Positions 1 to 8,258 of a stretch of DNA of 64,000 nt are shown here, piece by piece. Under the pieces are notes generated by a model, which was not told the origin of the DNA, made no database searches, and was given only the letters and a program-made list of their open reading frames with translations. Within the stretch, counting starts at the first letter, position 1, and each line of letters begins with the position of its first letter. Location of the stretch: positions 1 through 64,000 of the forward strand of contig NZ_RQYM01000001.1 of the NCBI RefSeq assembly GCF_003859945.1. The letters run 5' to 3'. The translations under genes and the position numbers were made by a program. The stretch comes from Leucobacter sp. OH1287 (GTDB lineage: Bacteria; Actinomycetota; Actinomycetes; Actinomycetales; Microbacteriaceae).

Positions 1-675
1 TGTTAGGAGGTTGTTTACTGCCTTGTTGTTTACACACGCTGCTGCTGTCAGCTCGAAGCTTGGAGCAGCTGGTGCTGGCTCGTAGGTTGGGGCAGCTGGG
101 GTGCCGGTGCCGCCGGTGCTGCCACTGCCGGTGTCACCGGTTCCTGTGCCAGGGTTTGCAGGTTCTGTCGGAGTCGGAGTTGGTGTTGGCTCAGCTGGCT
201 TGGTGCAGTCCAGTGACTTCGGATCTACCAGCTCAAACTTCTCTTTCTCCCCAAGCTTTACAGCTTTGGTTAGTGCTTCGCCAAGAACTAATTTAACCGT
301 TGTCTGGTTGCTCTTGTATTTGTTGTCTTTATCGCGGTAGTAAGGCTGCAGTGAGTAGTCGCCTGGGTACTCAACGGAGCTGCCGCCGAGGCTTTCGGCT
401 GTGAGGGTGCCTGCGTAGAGTTTATTGCGCTCAGCAGTGTTGAGCTGTTTCAGGGCACTGTCGCCTTTGTAGAGCACGAAGCGGTAGTTGGCTGTGTCGA
501 TACCTTCAGGGCCGACAAACTTTAGCGTGTTTGCCTTGGTTGTGCAGTTCGCCTTCTCAAGCACCACCAGCGGTGTCGCAGGCAGATCTGTTGCCTGTGC
601 GCTGGTCACCGCAGCGGCTGAGAAACCAAGAGCAAGCGTCAGCGCAGTTAGCGCCGTTGCCAGTTTCTTTAGCAT
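1..675 (-). CDS. Secreted or surface protein, partial (3' end outside window)
   Basis: This gene reads leftward and runs off the window, so only its first 225 codons are visible. Residues 1-28 form a clear Sec signal peptide: a short basic start (MLKKL), a hydrophobic stretch, and a likely cleavage after AQA. A folded region of about 120 residues follows, with cysteines near 44 and 156. Next comes a Pro/Thr then Gly/Thr/Ser-rich linker (PTPTPTP, then GTGTGDTGSGSTGG). After the linker a new segment starts with another cysteine, which suggests repeated modules joined by a flexible stalk. The ATG has a good ribosome site (AAGGAAG, 681-687). Function is unknown; an adhesin or wall-anchored protein is possible, but the C-terminal anchor cannot be seen. 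It is absent from simple ATG-to-stop scans because it has no stop in the window. Confidence 0.8.
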   Translation of the reverse strand, partial: MLKKLATALTALTLALGFSAAAVTSAQATDLPATPLVVLEKANCTTKANTLKFVGPEGIDTANYRFVLYKGDSALKQLNTAERNKLYAGTLTAESLGGSSVEYPGDYSLQPYYRDKDNKYKSNQTTVKLVLGEALTKAVKLGEKEKFELVDPKSLDCTKPAEPTPTPTPTEPANPGTGTGDTGSGSTGGTGTPAAPTYEPAPAAPSFELTAAACVNNKAVNNLLT

Positions 676-698
676 GGTTATCTTCCTTAAGTGAGATA

Positions 699-707
699 GG
701 GGGGGGG
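699..707. repeat. Homopolymer of nine G in the promoter/leader of the secreted protein
   Basis: Nine consecutive G (C on the coding strand) lie 23 bases upstream of the secreted protein's ATG, just before its ribosome site. Tracts of this length are prone to slippage. The rest of the 676-821 gap is AT-rich around 740-800 and probably carries the promoter of the leftward gene; no other gene is seen there. Confidence 0.7.
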
Positions 708-821
708 ATCCGAAAGAGACGCAGATCAGTTAAGAGCTTAGCAAAGCATTACCATAAAATCAAAAGTCTATACATAGATAATATATATCTAAGGACCTGT
801 TTCAGTGGGTGGTAACGCTGC

Positions 822-1244
822 CTAATTTTTCAGTATGATCGCGGTTATTTGCTCAAAAGCTAGCGTCATATTTTTTAGCCGCAAAATTTTCGCTGCGAGA
901 TCAACCCAGAGCACAGTATCGACTGTTTGCCGGTGACTATCTGCCTCAAAAAACTGCACCAAAACAGTATCGCCGCGCCTTAGCGTGCTGACGCGGTGCG
1001 AGAGAATAACCGCTTCAGCGGGGGTTAATTCGCACTGCTTCTCAGGGATCACCTCTTTTAGGTGAGCTGTCTCGCTGAAACCCTTGAGCGCCGCAAACGG
1101 TAGGAACTGTCGCGCCCGGTTCGGGTGAGGCCGCGCGTGGTGCTCGCCGCGCCTGGCGACTCGCAAACTAAGCTCCTTGCGGCGGATCCGCTGATATGCT
1201 GTCTCGCTACTGTGCGCTGTGCTGCTATGCACGGTGCCCTCCAA
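822..1244 (-). CDS. YolD-like protein
   Basis: A 140-residue protein with the YolD-family signature RARQFLPFAALKGF near residues 43-56, followed by a C-terminal beta-rich segment. YolD-like proteins are small partners of Y-family DNA polymerases in Gram-positive bacteria, and many are SOS-induced; some are described as UmuD-like accessory factors. Here the start overlaps the end of the polymerase gene by 20 bases, so the two are almost certainly co-transcribed and translationally coupled. The N-terminal 35 residues are basic and poorly conserved in kind. The family assignment rests on the motif and on the context; its exact activity is inferred. Confidence 0.8.
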   Translation of the reverse strand: MEGTVHSSTAHSSETAYQRIRRKELSLRVARRGEHHARPHPNRARQFLPFAALKGFSETAHLKEVIPEKQCELTPAEAVILSHRVSTLRRGDTVLVQFFEADSHRQTVDTVLWVDLAAKILRLKNMTLAFEQITAIILKN

Positions 1245-2529
1245 TCTGCTGGTTGCGTTCTCGGCCGGTTGCGTCGGGGTGCATACTCAGTGCCTGAAAA
1301 ACCGCGTTGGCTCCGAAGCGATTTTTGATGCCGCCGATGGTTTTCTGGATCAGCTGCTCCCGTTCAAGCGCCTCAACATCGTCCAACAGGGTTAGCGTTG
1401 TGTGGCTCGCTGGCAGCAAGCCATTCAGTGAGATGCTCAGTTTGCGTATCGGGGTATTCGGATCCGTCGTTTCATCATAGAGATCAAGCACCGCGGCAGT
1501 GAGCTGCGCTGCGGAGGATGTGCTGCCGGGCAGCTTCCGGCTGCCGCCGCTGCGTTTTCTTGGTGTGGTCGGGCCGTAGTCTAGTTCGGCGCTGCCGTTT
1601 TTCGCGTAGCTGACACCGAGGCTCACGCCGCTGCAAACCTGATCTCGCATCACCAGCTCCAGTGCGCTGCTCGCGATCATCTCGCGCAACACAATCCTGG
1701 CTGCGCTGAAACTGTAGTTGCGTGGCAGCACCTGCCCGTTGGACAGCGAGTGGGTTAGCGGCCGATAGTTGTGAATATCCGCTATCTGGCAGGGCTCTTG
1801 ACCCCAGGCGTGGTCGATCAGATACTCGGAGTTCACTCCGAACTCACGCCGCAGCGTCGCGGGATCCAGCGCTGCAACACCGGCGAGATCGAGCACCCCG
1901 TATTTTTCTAGGCGGCGAGCAACCCCGGATCCGATCTGCCAAACATCGGTTATTGGGCGGTGGAACCAAATCTGTTCTTTGAAACTCTCCTCGTCTAAAA
2001 TTCCGATGCCATCTGCGGACCGCTTCGCCATAATATCGAGCGCAACCTTCGCAAGAAACAGGTTTGTGCCAATCCCAACGGTCGCGCTGATGCCTGTGCG
2101 CCTAAGCACCTCACCGGTTAGTTTCTTGGCCAGTGAGAGAGCGTCTGTTTGATAGAGCCGCAAATAGCTGGTTGCGTCAATAAAGCACTCGTCGATTGAG
2201 TAGAGGTGGATGTCAGAGGGTGCGATGTGTTCAAGATAGATGCCGTAGATTTCAGCAGATACTTCTATGTAGCGTCTCATCCGCGGGGGAGCGGTAATAA
2301 ATCCGAAGCGCTTGGGGATGTCTCTTAGTCGGCAGCGGGTCTTTACCCCGAGCCGTTTGAGCGGTGGTGTTATGGCGAGGCAGATCGACCCGGGGCCGCG
2401 GGTTGGATCCGCGACCGCGAGGTTTACCCTGAGTGGATCCAGCCCCCTGTCTACGCTCTCAACGCTCGCAAAAAAGGAGCGCAGGTCGATGCAGTAAAAA
2501 GTGCGGGATTCTCTGTTTCGGGTTGCCAT
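1225..2529 (-). CDS. Y-family (UmuC/ImpB-type) translesion DNA polymerase
   Basis: A 434-residue error-prone polymerase that would copy past damaged bases. The palm motifs are visible: the first metal-binding site is CIDLRSFFASVE near the N terminus, and the second catalytic pair is in YSIDECFID around residues 110-118. A helix-hairpin-helix region follows (WQIGSGVARRLEKYGV), then a little-finger domain and a Ser/Gly-rich linker near residues 335-350. I chose the ATG at 2529 because GGGGAGG lies 5 bases upstream; a further upstream start would add 23 unlikely residues. It is the first gene of a pair with the YolD-like gene. A LexA-box-like site at 2553-2566 lies just upstream. It resembles UvrX/UmuC-like polymerases rather than classical DinB. 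Confidence 0.9.
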   Translation of the reverse strand: MATRNRESRTFYCIDLRSFFASVESVDRGLDPLRVNLAVADPTRGPGSICLAITPPLKRLGVKTRCRLRDIPKRFGFITAPPRMRRYIEVSAEIYGIYLEHIAPSDIHLYSIDECFIDATSYLRLYQTDALSLAKKLTGEVLRRTGISATVGIGTNLFLAKVALDIMAKRSADGIGILDEESFKEQIWFHRPITDVWQIGSGVARRLEKYGVLDLAGVAALDPATLRREFGVNSEYLIDHAWGQEPCQIADIHNYRPLTHSLSNGQVLPRNYSFSAARIVLREMIASSALELVMRDQVCSGVSLGVSYAKNGSAELDYGPTTPRKRSGGSRKLPGSTSSAAQLTAAVLDLYDETTDPNTPIRKLSISLNGLLPASHTTLTLLDDVEALEREQLIQKTIGGIKNRFGANAVFQALSMHPDATGRERNQQIGGHRA

Positions 2530-2552
2530 AACACCTCCCCAGCCTGTATGCT

Positions 2553-2566
2553 CGAATAAATGTTCT
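2553..2566. promoter_or_regulatory. Probable LexA (SOS) box
   Basis: CGAATAAATGTTCT matches the actinobacterial LexA site CGAACnnnnGTTCG at 8 of 10 defined positions. It lies 24 bases upstream of the polymerase ATG, inside the 233-base gap between that gene and the divergent ogt gene, so it could control one or both. The match is by eye only. Confidence 0.6.
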
Positions 2567-2762
2567 ATAAATATATGGGGGCTCGCAGTAAAAATCAAGT
2601 CGGTGGCGTGTTTGGTTAAGCTTGGTTTATTAGGCTTAGAGAGTAAAAGAGTTTGTTGTCTAGACTGTTTTCTGGGGCGATTGGTTTGGCGTTGGTTACA
2701 GCAGATTTACGCGACACCGCAGCGAGACAATCCCGTATATTTCACAACCAGGGAGGTCAGTT

Positions 2763-3323
2763 ATGGTTACAACAGCAGATTACGAATCGCCGCTCGGGCG
2801 GATGCTCTTGGCGGCCGAGGCAGGGGAGCTGACGGGTGTCTGGTTTACCGGGCAGCAGCGTTTCGGTGCAGGTTTACCCGAGGCTGTTCTAGACAGTGTT
2901 GAGTCGGGTGGTTCGGGTTCAAACGATAACGGTTCACGGTCGAAAGACGGTGACGCAGAAAACAGTGCGGTGCTGGAGCGGGCATCTCGCTGGCTGGATA
3001 TCTATTTCAGCGGCCAACAGCCTGATTTTATACCCCCGCTGCGACTGCGAGGAACAGAGTTTCAAAACCGAGTGTGGCAGATTCTGCGTGAGATTCCGTG
3101 GGGTCAGACCATGACCTACGGTGAGATTGCGGCGCTGCTTGAAAAACGTGCCGAGGGTTCCAGGGTTGCCGCGCAGGCGGTTGGCGGTGCTGTCGGTAGA
3201 AATGCTTTCACGCTGATGATTCCCTGCCACCGAGTGCTCGGGGCAGGCGATAAGATAACCGGTTACGCGGGAGGCGTAGACAAGAAGCTCGCACTGCTGC
3301 AACTGGAGGGGATAAACCTCTAG
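2763..3323 (+). CDS. ogt: Methylated-DNA--protein-cysteine S-methyltransferase
   Basis: A 186-residue suicide repair enzyme that takes the methyl group from O6-methylguanine onto its own cysteine. The active-site motif PCHRV is at residues 154-158 (Cys155). The helix-turn-helix DNA-binding part is seen as WGQTMTYGEIA, and the Asn hinge lies in VGRNAFTLMIP. Residues about 50-70 are a Ser/Gly/Asp-rich insert between the N-terminal and catalytic domains, longer than usual. The start has GGGAGG nine bases upstream. It is divergent from the SOS polymerase and converges on nnr 22 bases downstream. Confidence 0.95.
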   Translation: MVTTADYESPLGRMLLAAEAGELTGVWFTGQQRFGAGLPEAVLDSVESGGSGSNDNGSRSKDGDAENSAVLERASRWLDIYFSGQQPDFIPPLRLRGTEFQNRVWQILREIPWGQTMTYGEIAALLEKRAEGSRVAAQAVGGAVGRNAFTLMIPCHRVLGAGDKITGYAGGVDKKLALLQLEGINL

Positions 3324-3345
3324 CGCAGTAGCTGTTTAACAGGGC

Positions 3346-5124
3346 TTAGCTGTGACTATCTGCTATCGCTGCCGGAATAGTTCGGGCAATATCGGACGCG
3401 GTAATCGGCGCAGCACCATAGGGTGTTTGTGCGGCAAGCCAGGCCGCCCTAGCGTGCACACTAACACCGGCCGCTACCGTCAGCTGCGGGTAAGGAGTTG
3501 TGTTTTGTGGGAAGAACACAGTCCCGGATACGTCAGCACCTGCGTCCTTAGCGAGCAACGCACCGAGCAGTCCGGCAAGCACATCACCGGATCCTGCAGT
3601 AGCAGCCCAGGAGTGACCCGCGTCAACACTCGTAACCTCACCCAGAGGAGAACAAACCAGCGTTTTCCGTCCCTTCAAAAGGACTGATGCGCCAAGCTGT
3701 TTCGCGAGTGAGCGGATTGCCGAAACCCGATCAGCTAACAGGTCAAAGCCGTGGGCATGGACGTCCTCATCAGGGTTGCTCTGTGTCAGGGCGCTCTCTA
3801 CGAGGGAGTTCCCGTCAGCGGCAATGTCAGCAGCAAGGTCAGCAGAAACAGCAGCGTTAACCCGGTTAAACTCACCATCGTGCGGGGTTAAAAGGGTGAC
3901 CGCGGCGCGTTGACGCAGCAGCTGTCGGAGATTCGTAGAGCCCGCGAGCAGAGTCAGTCCGTCAGCGTCAATCAGGAGTGGTCGCTCGCCACGCAAAAGC
4001 GCTGCCAGGGCTGCCTCTGATTCTGGTGTGACACCAACGCCCGGGCCAAACACCCACGCGGCAACCTGATCGGAAGTCTGCAACAGTGTTTCCGGGTCTG
4101 CTTTATCGTTAACGATCAACTCCGGCACAGCCCGCACAACCTCGGCGGCGCACTCACCAAAGTAGCGCACCAGCGACGGCGTGGTTTTAGCCGCGGCAAG
4201 CGACGATAAAACCGCCGCACCAGGGTATTTTCCACTCCCTGCAACAACACCAACAACACCGCCAGAGTATTTATGGTCGGTTGGTTTAGGTTCAAAACTC
4301 TGCAAAACATGTCGAGCAACCCTCGACAGCGGATCCTCCCAGGAGGTGTGATCAACAGCAACAAAACAATCAACACTATTAAGGAGCAGCGCAGCGCTTT
4401 CGTCAGCTGTCGCCGCTGAATCAGGGGCAGAGCGTGAGAGCGTCTCGGCAACAACAGCCTCAAAGAGTGACTCGCCGGCGGGGCCGTAGATATCGGCGAG
4501 CACAGTCTCACCACAGTCCGGGCTAACCGCGTGCGCCGTCCGCAGCGCACCAAAAGTGACCGTGTAATCAGCGCTAACATGGGCGGCAAGTTTCTGCCCG
4601 CTAGCGAGCGTGTGCGAGGAAGGAGCAGCGCCGGTGCTTGCGCAGACGCCGGTGGGGAGATCCACCGCGACAACCGCGGAAGCCTGGCCTGCAAGCCGAG
4701 CCCAGTCGGTGGCATCTTTCAGACTCAGTGGACTACTGCCGAGACCCTGAATAGCGTCCACCAGAATAAACCCGTCACCGGAAGACAGCGTCTCAGCCAG
4801 GGCATCCCTGATGTGCACGGCGCAGCCAGCCTGCCTGGCAGCCTGCGCGGCAGACTCGTGCAGTTTACCGCTCGGATGCCAGCAAATCGCCGAAACGCTG
4901 TAACCACTCTCAGCGAGATAGCCGCCAGCGTAGAGCCCGTCACCGCCGTTCCCGCCACCGCCAGCGACAACCACGACCCGTTGGCAACTATGTTTTTCAG
5001 CGACACAGCGGATCGCACTCGCGAGGTGTTTAGCAGCCTGCTGCATTAGCTGGTCGGGCGCGCCTGCTGCGATCATCGGGTTTTCTGCCGCGCGAATAAT
5101 TGCTGGATCTACCGCGATAGTCAT
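3346..5124 (-). CDS. nnr: Bifunctional NAD(P)HX epimerase/dehydratase
   Basis: A 592-residue fusion that repairs hydrated NAD(P)H. The N-terminal YjeF_N domain (epimerase of R- and S-NAD(P)HX) shows the glycine motif GGGGNGGDGL near residues 56-65. The C-terminal ribokinase-like domain (ADP- or ATP-dependent dehydratase) starts near 285 with YSGGVVGVVAGSGKYPGAA, and has the phosphate loop AGSGDVLAG near 535. The region around residues 440-475 carries a polar insert (DGNSLVESALTQSNPDEDV) not needed for the fold. No ribosome site is seen, and a -10-like GATAAT sits six bases before the ATG, so the mRNA may be leaderless. Confidence 0.93.
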   Translation of the reverse strand: MTIAVDPAIIRAAENPMIAAGAPDQLMQQAAKHLASAIRCVAEKHSCQRVVVVAGGGGNGGDGLYAGGYLAESGYSVSAICWHPSGKLHESAAQAARQAGCAVHIRDALAETLSSGDGFILVDAIQGLGSSPLSLKDATDWARLAGQASAVVAVDLPTGVCASTGAAPSSHTLASGQKLAAHVSADYTVTFGALRTAHAVSPDCGETVLADIYGPAGESLFEAVVAETLSRSAPDSAATADESAALLLNSVDCFVAVDHTSWEDPLSRVARHVLQSFEPKPTDHKYSGGVVGVVAGSGKYPGAAVLSSLAAAKTTPSLVRYFGECAAEVVRAVPELIVNDKADPETLLQTSDQVAAWVFGPGVGVTPESEAALAALLRGERPLLIDADGLTLLAGSTNLRQLLRQRAAVTLLTPHDGEFNRVNAAVSADLAADIAADGNSLVESALTQSNPDEDVHAHGFDLLADRVSAIRSLAKQLGASVLLKGRKTLVCSPLGEVTSVDAGHSWAATAGSGDVLAGLLGALLAKDAGADVSGTVFFPQNTTPYPQLTVAAGVSVHARAAWLAAQTPYGAAPITASDIARTIPAAIADSHS

Positions 5125-5130
5125 ACCCTA

Positions 5131-5136
5131 ATTATC
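5131..5136 (-). promoter_or_regulatory. -10-like element of nnr
   Basis: On the minus strand the hexamer reads GATAAT and ends six bases before the nnr ATG. That spacing would place the transcription start at or beside the start codon. No clear -35 element was found. Confidence 0.4.
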
Positions 5137-5243
5137 TCGCAGAACCCCGGAAGGATCCTACAGAGTAGGCCGTGAGAGCGCCTGATTAGCCAAAACTCGT
5201 AAGTGTTAGAGTTGATAAACAGTCAAGAAAACAAGGAGCAGCC

Positions 5244-6050
5244 GTGATTGATATCAGAATCCTGCAGCTTGCAAGCCCCGACGGGGAGAGTGTCTCTGAC
5301 CGCCTGGATCGAGCAAAACAGTTGCTCAGCGAACAGGCCGGCGCAGACCTGGTGGTGCTACCGGAGCTCTGGGCGACCGGCTTCTTCAACTTCGACAGTT
5401 ACGAGAGCGACGCGGACGAGTGGGGCAGTGAACTAATCAAACTCGGCTGTGCAGCGGCCGCAGAGCTCAACAGCTTTGTGCACCTCGGCAGCATCGTCGA
5501 AAAAGACAGTGCGGGACAACTACGAAACAGTGCACTGCTGTTTAACCGTGCAGGACAGCTGGTTAAACGCTACAGCAAGGTGCACCCTTTCGGGTACGAT
5601 TCGGGGGAGCGAGATTTGGTTGTTGGCGGATCCGCCCTCCCCGTGACAGCGCTAGATGACGCACGAGGCACCCGCGTAGGATCCGCAATCTGCTATGATC
5701 TGCGTTTTGCGGGGCTGTGGGACGAGCTGCGCCGACGCGGAGCCGAAATAATTGTGCTGCCGGCGGCGTGGCCAGCGTCCAGAGGAGAAGCGCGCGAGGT
5801 GCTGCTGCGTGCACGCGCCATTGAACAGCAGGCGTTTGTTGTGGCAGCGGCCTGCGCAGGAGCTCACGGTGGGGTGGAAATGAGCGGTCAGAGCATGATA
5901 GTTGGGCCGGACGGCAGCGTTATCGCCAGTGCAGACGGGAACACAGAACAGGTGGTTCGCGCGACTATCGACCCGGAGCAGGTGGAACTGCTGCGGCAGG
6001 AGTTCCCGGTTTATGGGGACCGGCTCGACGACTATCGCGTACTGCGTTAG
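5244..6050 (+). CDS. Carbon-nitrogen hydrolase (nitrilase superfamily)
   Basis: A 268-residue amidase of the nitrilase/omega-amidase superfamily. The full catalytic triad is visible: Glu41 in VVLPELW, Lys112 in YSKVHPF and Cys150 in SAICYDLRF. Such enzymes hydrolyse small amides, often omega-amides of 2-oxoacids or carbamoylated amines; the substrate here cannot be told from sequence. Translation starts at a GTG with AAGGAG seven bases upstream. The gene is divergent from nnr (119-base gap), and both could serve metabolite repair, which would fit a Nit2-like role; that link is inference. Confidence 0.88.
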   Translation: MIDIRILQLASPDGESVSDRLDRAKQLLSEQAGADLVVLPELWATGFFNFDSYESDADEWGSELIKLGCAAAAELNSFVHLGSIVEKDSAGQLRNSALLFNRAGQLVKRYSKVHPFGYDSGERDLVVGGSALPVTALDDARGTRVGSAICYDLRFAGLWDELRRRGAEIIVLPAAWPASRGEAREVLLRARAIEQQAFVVAAACAGAHGGVEMSGQSMIVGPDGSVIASADGNTEQVVRATIDPEQVELLRQEFPVYGDRLDDYRVLR

Positions 6051-6099
6051 TCGATCAGATGCGGTGCTTACAGGAACACCGTTAAACAGCGGTCTCTTA

Positions 6100-6426
6100 C
6101 TAGCCGGTCAGCATAAACAGCAGCATCTTACTGGGGCTGAGCGCCCTAACCGCGTGCGGTAGGCGGGCAGTAAAGTGCACAAAACCACCCGGCTCCAGCG
6201 TCACCTCCCGACCGTCAGCGGTCACCAAAATACTGCCCTCCAGCGCCTGAATAATTACCGGGTGGGCGGCCGTGTGTTCAGCCAATCCCGCGTCGGTGTC
6301 GAACGCGAACAGTACAGTGTTTACACCCTCGCCGCGAAAAGCAGACTGCGCAACCCGGTCGCCGGGCTTGATCTCGACGGTGCTCGCGAGATCCGCAAAA
6401 TCGCTCATACCACTTGGATTAAACAT
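6100..6426 (-). CDS. Cupin-domain protein
   Basis: A 108-residue single-domain cupin. The beta-barrel motifs are seen as EHTAAHPVIIQALEGSILV (first histidine pair) and FVHFTARLPHAVRAL (second). One histidine position is replaced, so metal binding is uncertain. Small proteins of this kind often act as sensors or isomerases, or have no known role. It starts 26 bases after the stop of the upstream methyltransferase gene and is likely its operon partner. GAGG lies seven bases before the ATG; an internal ATG six codons later is an alternative start. Confidence 0.75.
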   Translation of the reverse strand: MFNPSGMSDFADLASTVEIKPGDRVAQSAFRGEGVNTVLFAFDTDAGLAEHTAAHPVIIQALEGSILVTADGREVTLEPGGFVHFTARLPHAVRALSPSKMLLFMLTG

Positions 6427-6452
6427 CGCTAACCTCGATTCACTGCTAAAAA

Positions 6453-7310
6453 CTACTGTTCAGGGGAGGATTGCGAGTCACTGCCAGCTTGCTGTTCCGA
6501 ACCCGACAGCTCGGGCACCCGGGCAACCAGGGCGACACCGGCAAGATTATCGCGGTACTCGTTAAAGGTTTTACGCATCGTCAGCACGCGCCTGCGCAAA
6601 TCCCGATCCCGCAAAACATTACGCAGAATCCGTAAAACACCGAGCGGCCCCTCATCCCGCAGGTTCCGGCCGGGAGACAGCAGCGCCATCGGGGCGGTGC
6701 CAACCCACTCGACGGTGAAACCGGCGCCGGTCAAAAGATCACGCCACTCCGCTACGGTTAGCGGCCGAGCATTAACCCGGATCACCCTGGCGAGGGTTTT
6801 GCGCAGTGAGTCAGCGGATCCGCGATCAATATTATCGGGGGTGAGAGCGAGCTCGTGGATCGCGTACCTGCCGCCGGGACGCAGCACCCGAAACGCCTCA
6901 GCAACAATCGCCTGCTTAGCCTTCTCGCCCTGCATCGTCAGCATCGCCTCGCCAATAACAACATCAGCGCTTTCGGGATTAAGCCCTGTGTCCTGTGCGT
7001 CACGGTGCAGAACCGTTGCCTTAAATGGCCGGTCAGAGACGATAGAGGTGACGCGATCCGCTGCGGCGCTGTCCCGCTCAATACCGGTGTATGAGGTGAT
7101 ATCGGAGTCGATAATAATCGCGGCGGTGCGGCCCAGGCCGGGCGCGAACTCAACCACGTCAGCGCCCGCGAGACGGGCTCTGTCGAGCAGACGCTTCGTG
7201 AGTTTCAGCCCGCCCGGGCGTAAAACCCGTTTGCCGGCGCGCGCCAAAACCCAGTGGCCAGCCGCCTGTTCAACCGGCCTGTCAGACTGTGGAAGAGGTT
7301 GTTTAGCCAT
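6453..7310 (-). CDS. SAM-dependent class I methyltransferase
   Basis: A 285-residue protein with a Rossmann methyltransferase domain. The SAM-binding motif I is VVEFAPGLGRTA near residues 52-63, motif II is the acidic IERD near 77, and FRVLRPGGRYAIHEL near 142-156 is the post-motif III signature. The C terminus (about 210-285) is basic and probably contributes substrate binding. The substrate cannot be told; small-molecule or quinone-type methylation is possible. It is first in a two-gene unit with the cupin gene. Confidence 0.85.
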   Translation of the reverse strand: MAKQPLPQSDRPVEQAAGHWVLARAGKRVLRPGGLKLTKRLLDRARLAGADVVEFAPGLGRTAAIIIDSDITSYTGIERDSAAADRVTSIVSDRPFKATVLHRDAQDTGLNPESADVVIGEAMLTMQGEKAKQAIVAEAFRVLRPGGRYAIHELALTPDNIDRGSADSLRKTLARVIRVNARPLTVAEWRDLLTGAGFTVEWVGTAPMALLSPGRNLRDEGPLGVLRILRNVLRDRDLRRRVLTMRKTFNEYRDNLAGVALVARVPELSGSEQQAGSDSQSSPEQ

Positions 7311-7406
7311 AATTCCACTCTACTCGCCGAGACCGAAAAAGGTAAGGGGACGGGTGAAAACAGCAAGGGCGCCCCGGCAAAACCTGGGCACCCTGAGCGT
7401 TTACTG

Positions 7407-8252
7407 TTAGCGGACCACGTTATACAGTTTCACCCCGCCAATGGACACGTTTACGGTGATCTTACCCACGTCACCGTCCACGCTGTCGCGCAGATCGTTG
7501 GTGACGGAGCCAACCCCGGTGTCAATGTCTGTTTGATAGTTGCCTTCCGGCAGCCCCAAATTGAGCTCGCCCGTCTGCACATCAGCGACAACATTGGTCG
7601 GGGTTTTACCCGTGAAATCTCCGCGCATAGCACCCGAGCCAACCCTAATGTCGGCGGTTTCAACATCCTGCAGTCGCATATCAATCTCGCCGGCACCGAT
7701 TTGCGCGTCAACGTTTGCTGCCGCGCCCCTAACCTTCACAACACCCGTTTCAATGTGGGTTTCAAGCTGCTTAAAGTTTCCGGTTGCGTTGATAACCCCG
7801 GCACCCGCGTGGAGCACCGCGTCAAGACTCGCGGGTGTGTTGTTGTCGCAGTGCTTCGCGGGGATTGTCAGCTCAACAGGCCACGGGGAAGAAAACGGTC
7901 CGCTAAACGAGAGAGGCTCTACATCGTGGGTGAGATAGAGTGTGTCACCGCGCTGTTTAAGTGATGACTCAGTCAGCACCCGCTTCTGGGTGAGCACGAA
8001 ATCGTCCGCCGAGTCACTGTCCGGATCTGCGCAATCGATAATCACATCGTAAACAGACACATCAACGTTCAGTTTCTTCACCCCCTCACCTGAGACGGTT
8101 ACGTCCGGGTAGTCTTGCAGCCTGTTTTTGCTGCTGTTAAACGCTTGGAGCGCAAACAGAGCCAACAGTAAAATCGCGAGCACCGCACCGCACACCGCCA
8201 AGACTATAACCAGAGGTTTACGGTTTTTTTGTCCCGCTGTTGTCGTGTTCAT
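7407..8252 (-). CDS. Membrane-anchored DUF4097 'toastrack' protein
   Basis: A 281-residue protein with one N-terminal membrane helix (residues about 13-37, VIVLAVCGAVLAILLLALFAL) and an extracellular repeated-beta domain. The pattern of short alternating strands (GAGVINATGNFKQLETHIETGVVKV...) is typical of DUF4097/toastrack domains linked to envelope-stress systems such as Lia. It starts six bases after the response-regulator stop, so it belongs to the kinase-regulator operon. Role as an envelope sensor or effector is inferred from this context. Confidence 0.75.
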   Translation of the reverse strand: MNTTTAGQKNRKPLVIVLAVCGAVLAILLLALFALQAFNSSKNRLQDYPDVTVSGEGVKKLNVDVSVYDVIIDCADPDSDSADDFVLTQKRVLTESSLKQRGDTLYLTHDVEPLSFSGPFSSPWPVELTIPAKHCDNNTPASLDAVLHAGAGVINATGNFKQLETHIETGVVKVRGAAANVDAQIGAGEIDMRLQDVETADIRVGSGAMRGDFTGKTPTNVVADVQTGELNLGLPEGNYQTDIDTGVGSVTNDLRDSVDGDVGKITVNVSIGGVKLYNVVR

Positions 8253-8258
8253 GTTGTC

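Noticed and set aside
7254-7964. Open frame of 236 codons on the plus strand across the methyltransferase and toastrack genes
   Set aside because: It spans the boundary between two well-supported minus-strand genes and has no recognisable domain.
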